Part shown: positions 41,479 through 50,025 of the stretch, piece by piece | How the letters are laid out: every line of letters starts with the position of its first letter | Numbering within the stretch: position 1 is the stretch's first letter | NCBI RefSeq assembly: GCF_023062595.1 | Contig: NZ_JALLAN010000004.1 | Coordinates: 248,001 to 312,000, forward strand | Length of the DNA stretch: 64,000 nt | Direction of reading: 5' to 3' | Source of the DNA: Arthrobacter rhizosphaerae | Lineage (GTDB): Bacteria > Actinomycetota > Actinomycetes > Actinomycetales > Micrococcaceae | The notes under the pieces: generated by a model | The model's input: the letters and a program-made list of their open reading frames with translations, nothing else | What the model was told of the DNA's origin: nothing | Database searches by the model: none | Translations under genes and position numbers: made by a program

Positions 41479-42153
41479 TTACAGGACGCGAACCCCCAGA
41501 TGGGCAGCCAGCAACGGGGCGAGGAGGCTGAGCTGGTAATCATCAATGACTACGCCCGCCAGGCTTTCGAGTCCATTGATGGTGCGAAAGTCCGTGGTGC
41601 GCAGGTCAAAGTCCTTCAGCTTGGCGCCGCTGAAGTCCAGGGTGCCGATGGTGCAGTTCCTCAGAGCCACGCGGTTGGCTGTCACAGAGCCAAGATCCAG
41701 CTCATTGATGATGCAGTCGCTGATCTGGACATCGTTGAGTTTGGAACCGCGCAGGTTCAGGTAGTCGAGTTTGCCGCCGTCGATCCTCACCGACTGCCAG
41801 CCACTCTCGTAAACCTCGGCGGACCCCCATCGCGGGCTGGAGATCTCGACGTCGCGCCACGTGGTCCGCGCCGCGGCAAACACCGGCGCATAGACCTCGC
41901 TTAGAACGCAGTCCTTGAAGGAAGCGCCCCGCAACTGGGCCTCATTGAAGGAGACACCGGCGAACTCGCACTCGGCAAAATCAGTTCCGTTGAGTTCGAG
42001 GCCGTCGGCTGCCGCGCGGCTGTACCGGGCGCCGTCGTACCTCTCACCCCGACGGAAGTCTGGAGCAGGATCCTCCCGAAGTTCCGTCAGGCGAACGGGA
42101 GACAGCCTGGGACTGGCAACTTTGGCCGGCTTCACAGCGGAACCGGCAGCCAC
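41479..42153 (-). CDS. Pentapeptide-repeat protein
   Basis: A 224-residue protein of tandem A(D/N)LxX-like pentapeptides forming a predicted right-handed quadrilateral helix, for example LNGTDFAECEFAGVSFNEAQ, LRGASFKDCVLSEVYA, LNLRGSKLNDVQISDCIINE and CTIGTLDFSGAKLKDF. Such proteins can mimic DNA and bind gyrase (MfpA/Qnr type), but many others have unknown roles. GTG at 42153 overlaps the upstream SRPBCC gene stop (TAGTG), so the two are coupled. Confidence 0.9.
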   Translation of the reverse strand: MAAGSAVKPAKVASPRLSPVRLTELREDPAPDFRRGERYDGARYSRAAADGLELNGTDFAECEFAGVSFNEAQLRGASFKDCVLSEVYAPVFAAARTTWRDVEISSPRWGSAEVYESGWQSVRIDGGKLDYLNLRGSKLNDVQISDCIINELDLGSVTANRVALRNCTIGTLDFSGAKLKDFDLRTTDFRTINGLESLAGVVIDDYQLSLLAPLLAAHLGVRVL

Positions 42154-42611
42154 TAGAGCGACTCTGCTTTTGCAGCGATTTCAGCGAGGTCCTTCGCCAG
42201 CGCCCTGCGCGTGAAGCTCATTCCGATCTTTCCAAAGAGGGCCATCATGACCTTGCTGAATCCACTCGGCTGGAGCATCTCGGCGCCGAACGTGAGCGTC
42301 AGGTCCGTCCCGCCGTCGCGCTCTGCAAGCGTAAAACGCGAGGTGTAGTCAGCTCCGCCCTGCAGGGCTTTGACGGTAGTGCTGCGGGGAGGGTCGGCCT
42401 GCGCCACCCACATTTCCACCGTTTCGGAGCGGCCCATCATGGTGCGCGTCTCCTTCCACCGGGTTCCCTGGCCGTACGGTCCATCCGTGAGGAGCTGGAC
42501 GGAGTCGACACCCGAAAGGGTGGCCGCAGAGCCCGGAATGTCAGAAATGACCGACCAGACCTTATCCGGGCTGGCATTGATGTGCTTGGTGATGGTGGTG
42601 GTGTGCTCCAT
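42153..42611 (-). CDS. SRPBCC-family (polyketide cyclase/dehydrase-like) protein
   Basis: A 152-residue START-fold protein beginning TTTITKHINASPDKVWSVIS, then DGPYGQGTRWKETRTMMG and a C-terminal long helix. The fold binds hydrophobic ligands; the ligand here is unknown. Transcribed just before the pentapeptide-repeat gene with overlapping stop and start codons. Confidence 0.87.
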   Translation of the reverse strand: MEHTTTITKHINASPDKVWSVISDIPGSAATLSGVDSVQLLTDGPYGQGTRWKETRTMMGRSETVEMWVAQADPPRSTTVKALQGGADYTSRFTLAERDGGTDLTLTFGAEMLQPSGFSKVMMALFGKIGMSFTRRALAKDLAEIAAKAESL

Positions 42612-42748
42612 ACTCCGAGCCTAGCCGGGGGCTGCGACAAACAGGAGGCCGGCCAACTACCCAAATCCCTACTTGAAATAGTAAGTATGCTTTGTGTTAC
42701 GGTAATTGTGCTTAGTTTTTCAACCGGCAACGAAAGGTGGCTAACACC

Positions 42749-42925
42749 ATGGGTATCGGCGACAAGATTCAGAACGAAGCGGAAAACCTCGGCGGCAAGG
42801 CCAAGGAAGCAGCCGGCAACGCCACGGGTAATGACCGCCTTCGTGCAGAAGGCCAGAAGGACCAGGTTGTTGCTGATGCCAAGAAGGTTGGCGAAAACGT
42901 GAAGGACGAGTTCAAGAGGGACTAA
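42749..42925 (+). CDS. CsbD-like stress-response protein
   Basis: A 58-residue protein MGIGDKIQNEAENLGGKAKE... with AAGNATGNDRLRAEGQKDQ, the CsbD-family signature of small, charged, general-stress proteins. ATG at 42749 has GGTGG 8 bases upstream; a GTG four codons earlier is less likely. A long A/T-richer leader precedes it and a strong terminator follows, so it is monocistronic. Confidence 0.9.
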   Translation: MGIGDKIQNEAENLGGKAKEAAGNATGNDRLRAEGQKDQVVADAKKVGENVKDEFKRD

Positions 42926-42981
42926 GAAAAGAACAGCAGCCAGGGCCATTAAGCCCCAGCTGCTGAACTGGTTTTGAGACG

Positions 42982-43026
42982 CCGGCGGCGGACCCTTTCC
43001 ATTGGGGGAGGTCCGCCGCCGGTTTT
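42982..43026. terminator. Intrinsic terminator after the CsbD-like gene
   Basis: A 13-bp perfect GC-rich stem (CCGGCGGCGGACC, 42982-42994, with 43010-43022) and 15-base loop, followed by TTTTCTTCT. It lies between the csbD-like gene and the end of the convergent amino-acid permease gene. Confidence 0.9.
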
Positions 43027-43058
43027 CTTCTGCCCTGGATATCTGCCCTGAATACGGG

Positions 43059-44519
43059 CTAACTGAACAGTGCGTTCTTGGGCTCGTTGTTCTTGACCTT
43101 CTGCCAGCCAAGCCATAGCAGCAGCGCGAAGAACGGGATGGTGGCCAGCGTCCACAGGCCAAGGTGGAACACTTCACCGGTCTTGCTGGTCATGGTGTCG
43201 AAGCCGATGAGCACGGTGATCGCCAGCAGCGAAATCAGTCCGGCCCAGCTGCTCCACGGCGAACCCGGCATTGGCAGGCTGGAAACCTTGCCTTTCTTCG
43301 TCCGCAAGGCGATCTGGCTGGCAAAGATGGCTCCCCAGGTGAAGATCACGCCGATGGACGCGGAGTTCAGGGCAAGGTCAAAGGCGTGCGAGCCGCCCAG
43401 CCAGATGTTCAGCAGGATGCCGACGAGGTAAACGGCACCGATGGCCAGGATGGCGGCGTACGGTACGTGGCTCTTGGACATCCGCGTCAGCCACTTCGGA
43501 GCATGGCCGTTGTTCGCCATGGTGCGGAAGATACGGCCGATCGAGTACAGGCCCGAGTTGCAGGAAGACAACGCGGCGGTGATGACGATCATGTTCATGA
43601 CATCGCCCATCCAGCCCAGGCCCATCTGGCCGAACACGGTGACGAACGGCGATGTGCCGGCAACGTACTGATCCGAGGGCAGCAGCATGGCCAAAAGGGT
43701 CACGGAACCGACGTAGAACACCACGATCCGGAAGACGACGGCGCGGATCGCCTTTGGTACTTCCTTGGCCGGGTCCTGCATTTCACCGGCGGTGATGCCC
43801 ACGAGCTCAATGCCGTTGTAGGCGAAGATCACTGCGTTCAGGACCAGGATCATGACGAGGGCACCCTTGGGGAACATTCCGCCCTCGGCTGCGAAGAGGT
43901 TGCTGACCGAGGCGTTGCCGTCACCCACCTCGGCGTTGGTGACCACCATGAACGTGCCCACAGCCAGGAAGATGACGATGGCGCCCACCTTGAGGCAGGA
44001 GGCCCAGAATTCGAATTCGCCGAACGCCTTGACGCTCAGGAGGTTGACACCTACGAGCAGCAGCAGGGCTGCAATCGCCGAAAGTTCCACGGGTACGTTG
44101 GGGAAGAAGAACTGGAAGTACAGTCCGATCGCAATGAGTTCGGCGATGCCGGTCATGGCCCAGTTGATGAAGTACATCCATCCGGACAGGTATGCGCCCT
44201 TCTTGCCGAACATTTCGCCGGCATAGCTGACGAAGGAACCCGATGTTTGGCGGTACATGACCAGTTCGCCCAGGGCGCGCATCAGCAGGTAGGCGATGAC
44301 GCCGGCAATGGCGTACGAGAAAATCAGGGCGGGGCCCGTGGAGGCAAGGCGCCCGCCGGCACCCATGAAGAGGCCGACGCCGATGGCGCCGCCCATCGCG
44401 ATCATGGTGACCTGACGGCCGCTCAGGGACTTCTTGTAGCCCTCGGCGCTGAGAGTGGAGTCGACGACGGCGGGTTGCGTCGTCGCGCTCTGAAGTTCTG
44501 TGGGGGTGGTTTGTGGCAC
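43059..44519 (-). CDS. Amino-acid permease of the APC/AAT family
   Basis: A 486-residue integral membrane transporter with about twelve helices. The first two helices carry the family signature MIAMGGAIGVGLFMGAGGRL and GPALIFSYAIAGVIAYLLMR, then ALGELVMYRQTSGSFVSYAG. This fits the AnsP/GabP/LysP subgroup of proton-coupled amino-acid importers; similarity to asparagine and related permeases is suspected but substrate is not certain. GTG at 44519 has AAGGA 7 bases upstream. Isolated gene. Confidence 0.93.
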   Translation of the reverse strand: MPQTTPTELQSATTQPAVVDSTLSAEGYKKSLSGRQVTMIAMGGAIGVGLFMGAGGRLASTGPALIFSYAIAGVIAYLLMRALGELVMYRQTSGSFVSYAGEMFGKKGAYLSGWMYFINWAMTGIAELIAIGLYFQFFFPNVPVELSAIAALLLLVGVNLLSVKAFGEFEFWASCLKVGAIVIFLAVGTFMVVTNAEVGDGNASVSNLFAAEGGMFPKGALVMILVLNAVIFAYNGIELVGITAGEMQDPAKEVPKAIRAVVFRIVVFYVGSVTLLAMLLPSDQYVAGTSPFVTVFGQMGLGWMGDVMNMIVITAALSSCNSGLYSIGRIFRTMANNGHAPKWLTRMSKSHVPYAAILAIGAVYLVGILLNIWLGGSHAFDLALNSASIGVIFTWGAIFASQIALRTKKGKVSSLPMPGSPWSSWAGLISLLAITVLIGFDTMTSKTGEVFHLGLWTLATIPFFALLLWLGWQKVKNNEPKNALFS

Positions 44520-44658
44520 AGCTGATCCTTGTGGGTAGGGGTTTGGCTGCGCGCCTCAGCCCCAGTTTCAGCACAGAATATTCGGACTTTACCTCTTTTG
44601 AAGGCAGTATCTGTGCATGAACTCACACGGGGCCGAATGGTGGCACGGCTCGTCCATC

Positions 44659-46350
44659 CTACAAGACTCCCCGCTGGAGCCGTGACCCGGGCAACAGTGA
44701 GCCGTTCTCCATCGAGTATTTGACCCAGCGTCCGGCGTCGTCCGTCCTTGCCTTATCACTCTTCCGTGCACAACTGGCGAACCACTCCCGCAGTGCGCGA
44801 TCATGGCTCACCATTACCAGCGTTCCGGCAAAACCGGCAAGAGCCTCCTCGAGTTGCTCCACCAGCACCGGGGCCAGGTGGTTGGTGGGCTCGTCAACGA
44901 TCAGTGTGCCGTAGCCGCCCAGCAGCAGCCTGGCCAGGGCAAGCCGGCGCTGCTGCCCGGCGGACAGGCCACCCACCGGAACGTGGAACTCGCTGGTGCG
45001 GAACAGTCCCAGCCGGAGCAGTGCCTCGGCGTGCTCATCGATGTTTCCACCCAGCCCGGCGGCGAACGCGGGAAGGAGACGGAGACCGGGCCGCCTGGGG
45101 AGCTCGAGTTCCTGCTGCAGGTAGCCGATCCGCGCTGGCCGGGTCACGGTCCCTTCAGCGGGTTCCAACGTGCCTGCCAGGACTGAAAGAAGCGTCGATT
45201 TACCCGCGCCGTTGGGCCCGGTGATGAGGATTTTCTCCCCGGCCTCGGCATGGAAGTCCGTGGGATCGAGGCGGCCGGGAATGGCCACGCCCCGGGCATC
45301 CAGAACCTTCACCGAGGCATCCGGGCCAGCCGGTTCCACGCCGAGCTCTGCGGCCAGCCGCAAAGGCACGGGAGGCCTGTCAACGGGGCTGTCCTCCAGC
45401 CGGCGCAGCCGTTCCTGGGCGTTGCGGACCTTGCTGCTGGCCGCCTTCTGCCAGGTCCCGGCCTTGAAATCGAAACCCATCTTGTCGCCGTCGCGCTGGC
45501 GGGCGTAGCCCATCTTGCCGGCGACGGTGGCGGCCTGGCGCTGTTCGGCCTCCATGGCATCGAGCCAGGCCTGGTACTGCTGGACCCAGCGCTGGCGTTC
45601 CGCTGCCTTCTCCCGAAGGTAGCCCTCGTAGCCGTTGCCGTAGCGGGTTACGGAGCGCCGCTCGGCATCGACCTCGATCACGGTGGTGGCCACTTTCCTC
45701 AGCAGCACACGGTCGTGGGAGACCACCACCACGCTGCCCCGGTGGGCGGCGAGCCTGTCTTCCAGCCAGGCGGTTCCCCGGGCATCCAGGTGGTTGGTGG
45801 GCTCGTCCAGGAGCAGGATGTCCGCGGGATCGGCCAGGACACAGGCCAGGGCCACACGCTCCTGTTCGCCGCCGGAGAGCGAGCCGAGCATCCTGTTCCG
45901 GTCCAGGCCGCCCAGGCCCAGCCGGTCCAGCGCCGCCTCCACCCTCGATTCCGCGGCGTAGCCCTCGCGCAGCTGGTACTCGGTCTGTAGCCTTCCGTAG
46001 GCCTCCAGTTCTTCGGCTTCGGCGTCTGCCAGGCCCGCTTCCAACCTGTCCAGCTCTGCTTCGATAGCGCGCAAGGATGCCAGGGAGGCGTCAATGGCGG
46101 CTCCCACGGTGAACGACTCCGGCAGGCCGTGTGTCTGGGCAAGGTAGCCCACCCTGCCGTGGCTCACCGCTGTTCCTTCATTCGGCGTCTCGAGGCCGGC
46201 CATAATCCGGAGGAGGGTTGATTTGCCCGCCCCGTTTTCGCCGACGACGGCCACGTGCTCGCCCGCAGTAATGACCAGGCTGACGGCGTCCAGAAGTTGG
46301 CGATCGCCATAGCCATGGGAAACGCCGGAAAGAGAGAGATGTTCGGTCAT
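44659..46350 (-). CDS. ABC-F family ATPase
   Basis: A 563-residue cytosolic twin-ATPase without transmembrane segments, predicted to act on ribosomes. First Walker A is VGENGAGKSTLLRIMAG, first signature LSGGEQERVALACVLA and Walker B ILLLDEPTNHLD; the linker of about 80 residues contains REKAAERQRWVQQYQAWLDA; the second set is TGPNGAGKSTLLSVLAG, LSAGQQRRLALARLLL and TLIVDEPTNHL. ATG at 46350 has AAGGA upstream. Role is translation rescue or antibiotic protection; which of the two cannot be told. Confidence 0.92.
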   Translation of the reverse strand: MTEHLSLSGVSHGYGDRQLLDAVSLVITAGEHVAVVGENGAGKSTLLRIMAGLETPNEGTAVSHGRVGYLAQTHGLPESFTVGAAIDASLASLRAIEAELDRLEAGLADAEAEELEAYGRLQTEYQLREGYAAESRVEAALDRLGLGGLDRNRMLGSLSGGEQERVALACVLADPADILLLDEPTNHLDARGTAWLEDRLAAHRGSVVVVSHDRVLLRKVATTVIEVDAERRSVTRYGNGYEGYLREKAAERQRWVQQYQAWLDAMEAEQRQAATVAGKMGYARQRDGDKMGFDFKAGTWQKAASSKVRNAQERLRRLEDSPVDRPPVPLRLAAELGVEPAGPDASVKVLDARGVAIPGRLDPTDFHAEAGEKILITGPNGAGKSTLLSVLAGTLEPAEGTVTRPARIGYLQQELELPRRPGLRLLPAFAAGLGGNIDEHAEALLRLGLFRTSEFHVPVGGLSAGQQRRLALARLLLGGYGTLIVDEPTNHLAPVLVEQLEEALAGFAGTLVMVSHDRALREWFASCARKSDKARTDDAGRWVKYSMENGSLLPGSRLQRGVL

Positions 46351-46477
46351 GGGAAGTCCTTGCACGTCAGGAGGGTGGCCCCGGAGCACGGCGGATTCCT
46401 GGAAATCTGACAATCCCGGAAAGCGTGACGGAGGCCTTGGCAAACGGAGTGAGGCGCGGCCGGGGCGGCACCTTCAA

Positions 46478-46489
46478 CTAGGACTTCAT
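46478..46489 (-). other. Possible 4-codon upstream ORF in the ABC-F leader
   Basis: ATG AAG TCC TAG on the minus strand in the approximately 200-base leader of the ABC-F gene. Resistance-type ABC-F genes are often controlled by short leader peptides, so this is worth noting, but no convincing ribosome site or attenuator hairpin was identified. Confidence 0.25.
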
Positions 46490-46549
46490 CGGTCCAGACT
46501 GCCAAGTGCCAGCCACAACGTCAAGGCGGGTGGCGCCGTCGTCGTCGTC

Positions 46550-46621
46550 CGCCGTTTCGACGGTTCCCAGCCGGTTCGACGTCGGCGAACGTCTAGTGCG
46601 CAGGGAACCGTCGAAATGGCG
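46550..46621. repeat. Long inverted repeat between the metal-transporter and ABC-F genes
   Basis: Arms 46550-46568 and 46603-46621 match at 18 of 19 positions with a 34-base centre that itself contains GTTCG/CGAAC. It lies 22 bases after the stop of the metal permease gene and upstream of the ABC-F gene on the same strand, so it may end the transporter transcript. No T-run follows. Confidence 0.78.
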
Positions 46622-46642
46622 GCCAAGGCCTGCTAGCGCCTG

Positions 46643-47518
46643 CTAGACGGAAAGGGCCGCCACTTTCTTCCGGCGGGCCTTGGCCAGGCGGGTCCCGATC
46701 AGCCCCTGCCGCGGGCTGAAGAGATAGACGACGGCGAACACGGCACCCTGTGTGAGCACCACCATGCCGCCGGAGGCAGTATCCAGGTAGTAGCTGAGGT
46801 AGATGCCGGCGATGGAGCAGGCAGCCGAGACCACCGGGGCGATCAGCAGCATCCGCGAGAACCTGTCCGTCAGCAGGTAGGCCGTGGCCCCGGGGATGAT
46901 CAGCATGGCCACCACCAGCACCACGCCGACGGTTTGCAGCGCCACCACGGACGTCAAAGCCAGCAGGCCCAGAAGCAGTGCACCCAGCCGCCGCGGCGAA
47001 AGCCCGATGGCATGGGCGTGAACCGGATCGAAGGCGTACAGGGTGAGGTCCCGCCTTTTCAGGATGAGGATGGCGAACGCCACCACCCCCAGCACCAGAA
47101 CCTGGATCAGGTCCGGGACGCTGACGCCCAGGAGGTTTCCGAAAATGATGTGGTTCAGGTCTGTCTGGCTGGGGGTGACGGAGATGAGCACGAGGCCCAG
47201 CGCGAACAGCGACGTGAACACAATCCCGATCGCGGCGTCCTCCTTTACCCGGCTGGTGTTACGGACCACCCCGATCAGGGTCACGGCAATGAGCGCGAAC
47301 ACCAGGGCGCCGAGGGCGAAGGGGGCACCCACCATATAGGCGAGGACCACTCCCGGCAGGACGGCATGGGAAACCGCGTCACCCATGAGGGACCAGCCGA
47401 TCAGCACCAGCCAGCAGCTGAGGACGGCACAAACCACAGCAGCGAGCGCGGTGGTGAGGATAGCGCGGACCATGAAGTCGTAGCTGAGGGGCTCCAGCAG
47501 GAAGTCGAGGAAGTCCAT
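46643..47518 (-). CDS. Mn/Zn-type ABC transporter permease
   Basis: A 291-residue ABC-3 family permease with eight or nine helices, including VRAILTTALAAVVCAVLSCW, DAVSHAVLPGVVLAYM (the coupling region), and AIGIVFTSLFALGLVLISVT. Such proteins import manganese or zinc together with the adjacent ATPase and binding protein. Starts 2 bases after the ATPase stop codon. Which metal is transported cannot be decided from sequence. Confidence 0.92.
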   Translation of the reverse strand: MDFLDFLLEPLSYDFMVRAILTTALAAVVCAVLSCWLVLIGWSLMGDAVSHAVLPGVVLAYMVGAPFALGALVFALIAVTLIGVVRNTSRVKEDAAIGIVFTSLFALGLVLISVTPSQTDLNHIIFGNLLGVSVPDLIQVLVLGVVAFAILILKRRDLTLYAFDPVHAHAIGLSPRRLGALLLGLLALTSVVALQTVGVVLVVAMLIIPGATAYLLTDRFSRMLLIAPVVSAACSIAGIYLSYYLDTASGGMVVLTQGAVFAVVYLFSPRQGLIGTRLAKARRKKVAALSV

Positions 47519-47520
47519 GC

Positions 47521-48273
47521 TCAGCCCCTTCCACGGTTGAGGACATCCAGGCCGAAGGCCATGGCCAGGTTTTCCGGCTGCAGCACCACGTCCGGCGGAC
47601 CGTGCATCAGGACCTTGCGCATGAGCAGCACCGCCTCATCACACAGCTGTGGGAGGGCGTGGAGGTCATGGGTGGAGATCAGGATGGTGCAGCCGTCCGA
47701 GGCCAACTCCCGCAACAGGCGGGTGATGGTGGCCTCGGAACGCTTGTCCACCCCGGCAAAGGGTTCGTCCAGGAGCATCATGGTGGCACCCTGCGCTATG
47801 CCGCGTGCCACGAAGGCCCGCTTTTTCTGGCCCCCGGAGAGCTGCCCGATCTGGCGGTCGGCGAACTCTGTCAGCTCCACGCGGTCCAGGGCATGCTCGA
47901 CGGCGGCACGGTCCGCTTTGCTGGCACGGCGGGTGAACCCCTGGTGTCCGTAGCGGCCCATCATGACGACGTCGCGGACCGATAACGGGAACTGCCAGTC
48001 CACGTCCTCACTTTGCGGCACATAGCCGATGCCGCCTTGCCTGCGCGCCTTGGAAGGCGACTCGCCCTGGATAAGGACCTTTCCGGCGTCGGGCTTGATC
48101 ATCCCCATGATCACTTTGAAGAGGGTGGATTTTCCCGAACCGTTCATCCCTACCAGTCCGCAGATGCGCGCCGGGTCCAGGGTGAGGGACGCGGCATCGA
48201 GTGCCAGGACCTCACCGTAGTGCACCGTTACTCTGTCCACGGAGATTGCAGGGGTGCCGGTCCGCTGGTTCAT
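47521..48273 (-). CDS. Mn/Zn-type ABC transporter ATP-binding protein
   Basis: A 250-residue ATPase with Walker A GLVGMNGSGKSTLFKVIMGM, Q-loop region GYVPQSEDVDW, signature LSGGQKKRAFVARGIA, Walker B MMLLDEPFAGVD and H-loop STHDLHAL. It energises the neighbouring permease. Its ATG overlaps the end of the binding-protein gene by 4 bases, so the three genes form one operon. Confidence 0.94.
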   Translation of the reverse strand: MNQRTGTPAISVDRVTVHYGEVLALDAASLTLDPARICGLVGMNGSGKSTLFKVIMGMIKPDAGKVLIQGESPSKARRQGGIGYVPQSEDVDWQFPLSVRDVVMMGRYGHQGFTRRASKADRAAVEHALDRVELTEFADRQIGQLSGGQKKRAFVARGIAQGATMMLLDEPFAGVDKRSEATITRLLRELASDGCTILISTHDLHALPQLCDEAVLLMRKVLMHGPPDVVLQPENLAMAFGLDVLNRGRG

Positions 48274-49223
48274 GACGGAGAGCCTGTCAGTGCTTCCGTA
48301 ATGGTCTTGGCGTCGTGCCGGATCAGGTCAAGGTAGGTGGGCACAGGGCCATCCGCTTCAGATAGGGAGTCAACGTAGAGAACTCCGCCGAACTTAGCAT
48401 CAGTTGCACTGACAACCTGCTGCATGGGAGCGTCCGAAACTGTTGATTCGCAAAATACTGCCGGTACCTTGTTGGCTTTGACGTACTCAATGGCCCGTGC
48501 GATTTGCTGCGGCGTGGCCTGTTGCTCGGCGTTGACGGCCCAGATGTAGACCTCGCGGAGCCCTGCGTCGCGGGCCAGGTAGGAGAAGGCGCCTTCACAG
48601 GTCACCAGGGCCCGCTGCTTTTCCGGGACAGCTGCCAGCTTCTGGACCATCTGGTCCTGCACGGACTGGAGCTCGGCCTTGTACGCCTTGCCGTTCGCTT
48701 CAAAGACGGCGGCGTTGTCCGGGTCGAGCTTAGCGAAAGCCTTCACCATGTTGTCGACATAGATCTGCACATTCACGGGGGACATCCAGGCGTGAGGGTT
48801 CGGCTTTCCTTCGTAGGCGTCTTCTCCGATGGGCATCGCTTTCACCCCGTCACTGACGACGGCGTGGGGAACGTCCAGTCCCTCCACGAACTGGGCGAAC
48901 CACACTTCGAGGTTCAGTCCGTTGTCGAGGATGAGATCTGCCTGGGCGGCTTTGCGGATGTCTCCCGGGGTTGGTTCGTAGCCGTGAATTTCGGCGCCTG
49001 CCTTCGTAATGGACTCGACGCGGAGTTTGTCCCCGGCGACGTTGCGTGCGATGTCGGCAAGAACCGTGAAGGTGGTGAGCACTACGGGACGGTTGTCATC
49101 TCCTCCGCTCGCGCCGGGAGAGGCTCCGCCACAGGCGGCAAGGGAAAGGGTGAGTGCCGCTACAACAACGGCAACGGAGGTTCGGCGGACTACTTTGGCG
49201 CACCGAAACAAAAAGTTAGGCAT
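48270..49223 (-). CDS. Mn/Zn-type ABC transporter lipoprotein (cluster A-I binding protein)
   Basis: A 317-residue solute-binding lipoprotein with lipobox LSLAACGG (Cys31). Metal ligands typical of this family are visible: His80 in EIHGYEPTPGD, His144 in NPHAWMSPVN, a Glu in FCESTVSD and an Asp in LYVDSLSEADG. The four-ligand set His-His-Glu-Asp favours manganese, though zinc proteins also occur. Start ATG has no Shine-Dalgarno but sits 7 bases after a good -10, suggesting leaderless expression. Confidence 0.92.
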   Translation of the reverse strand: MPNFLFRCAKVVRRTSVAVVVAALTLSLAACGGASPGASGGDDNRPVVLTTFTVLADIARNVAGDKLRVESITKAGAEIHGYEPTPGDIRKAAQADLILDNGLNLEVWFAQFVEGLDVPHAVVSDGVKAMPIGEDAYEGKPNPHAWMSPVNVQIYVDNMVKAFAKLDPDNAAVFEANGKAYKAELQSVQDQMVQKLAAVPEKQRALVTCEGAFSYLARDAGLREVYIWAVNAEQQATPQQIARAIEYVKANKVPAVFCESTVSDAPMQQVVSATDAKFGGVLYVDSLSEADGPVPTYLDLIRHDAKTITEALTGSPS

Positions 49224-49260
49224 ACCGAATATTGTAGGAGACGGCTGAGGATGCCCGCAA
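49221..49260 (-). promoter_or_regulatory. Probable leaderless promoter of the Mn/Zn transporter operon
   Basis: On the minus strand TACAAT (49231-49236) is preceded, 18 bases upstream, by TTGCGG, and followed by 7 bases to the ATG. Transcription would therefore start at or next to the initiation codon. A 14-bp imperfect dyad, TTCGGTATGCCTAA (49218-49231), overlaps the ATG and resembles the shape of DtxR/MntR-family boxes; that last point is tentative. Confidence 0.5.
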
Positions 49261-49275
49261 CGCTAGGCTTAACAC

Positions 49276-50025
49276 ATGGGTACAATCCAGCGGATTTCAC
49301 CAGCACCACCCGAACTTCAGCGCGTCTCACCCCTGGACCTCACGGCGCTGGGCCTTTACATAGCGGCGTTCGCCCTCGCCGGCGAACTTCTGTTGCCGTT
49401 GCTTGAGCAAGTCTCTCCCAGCCCGGCCGTGGCCACCTACTTTGTAAACCTGATCTCCAGTGTCTGCGTAGGAACTGTGGCTTTTCTCGCTGCACGGCGG
49501 ATAGTGGCGCGGGACCTCAGGATCCTGGGTACCCGCCCGTGGTTCACCCTGCTCATGGTGCCCGTCTGCATGCTCGGCATGGTGATCGTAACGACTATCC
49601 TCGTGACGCTGGCAGGAACTGTTGAGCCCTCCGCCAATCAGGCATCGGTCCAGGAATTTATCCGACAGGTGCCAGCCTGGCTCGTCGTGCCCCTGCTGGT
49701 GGTGGTGGCGCCATTTGTAGAGGAGTACTTTTTCCGGCACCTCCTGATCGGCAAGCTCAGCCGACGGATCAACATCTGGGTGTGCTGCGGGCTCTCCGTG
49801 GTTCTTTTCGCGACGCTCCACGTGCTGGGCAAGCAGGACCTCACCCTGGCGGTGCTGTTGCCATACATTGCCATGGGAGCCTCACTGGTCTTTGTGTACG
49901 TATGGACCGGCAAGAACCTGATGTTTTCCTACTTGGTGCATGCGGCGAAGAACCTGTTGGCGGTGGTGTTCCTTTACGCCATACCGCCGGAGCTCATGGA
50001 GCAGTTGCAGCAGCTCCAGCCGTAG
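49276..50025 (+). CDS. CPBP-family intramembrane metalloprotease-like protein
   Basis: A 249-residue polytopic membrane protein of the CAAX-protease/bacteriocin-processing (ABI) family. The EExxxR motif appears as EEYFFRHLLIG (Glu149, Glu150, Arg154), and later LHVLGKQDL and YVWTGKNLMFSYLVHAAKNL supply the conserved His positions. About six helices. Peptide substrate unknown. It is divergent from the metal transporter and its last 32 bases overlap the convergent 610-residue gene. No clear ribosome site. Confidence 0.85.
   Translation: MGTIQRISPAPPELQRVSPLDLTALGLYIAAFALAGELLLPLLEQVSPSPAVATYFVNLISSVCVGTVAFLAARRIVARDLRILGTRPWFTLLMVPVCMLGMVIVTTILVTLAGTVEPSANQASVQEFIRQVPAWLVVPLLVVVAPFVEEYFFRHLLIGKLSRRINIWVCCGLSVVLFATLHVLGKQDLTLAVLLPYIAMGASLVFVYVWTGKNLMFSYLVHAAKNLLAVVFLYAIPPELMEQLQQLQP

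Noticed and set aside
43164..44525. A 453-codon plus-strand frame opposite the amino-acid permease
   Set aside because: Its protein is dominated by His, Asp, Glu and Gly, the usual reflection of a membrane-protein gene on the other strand.
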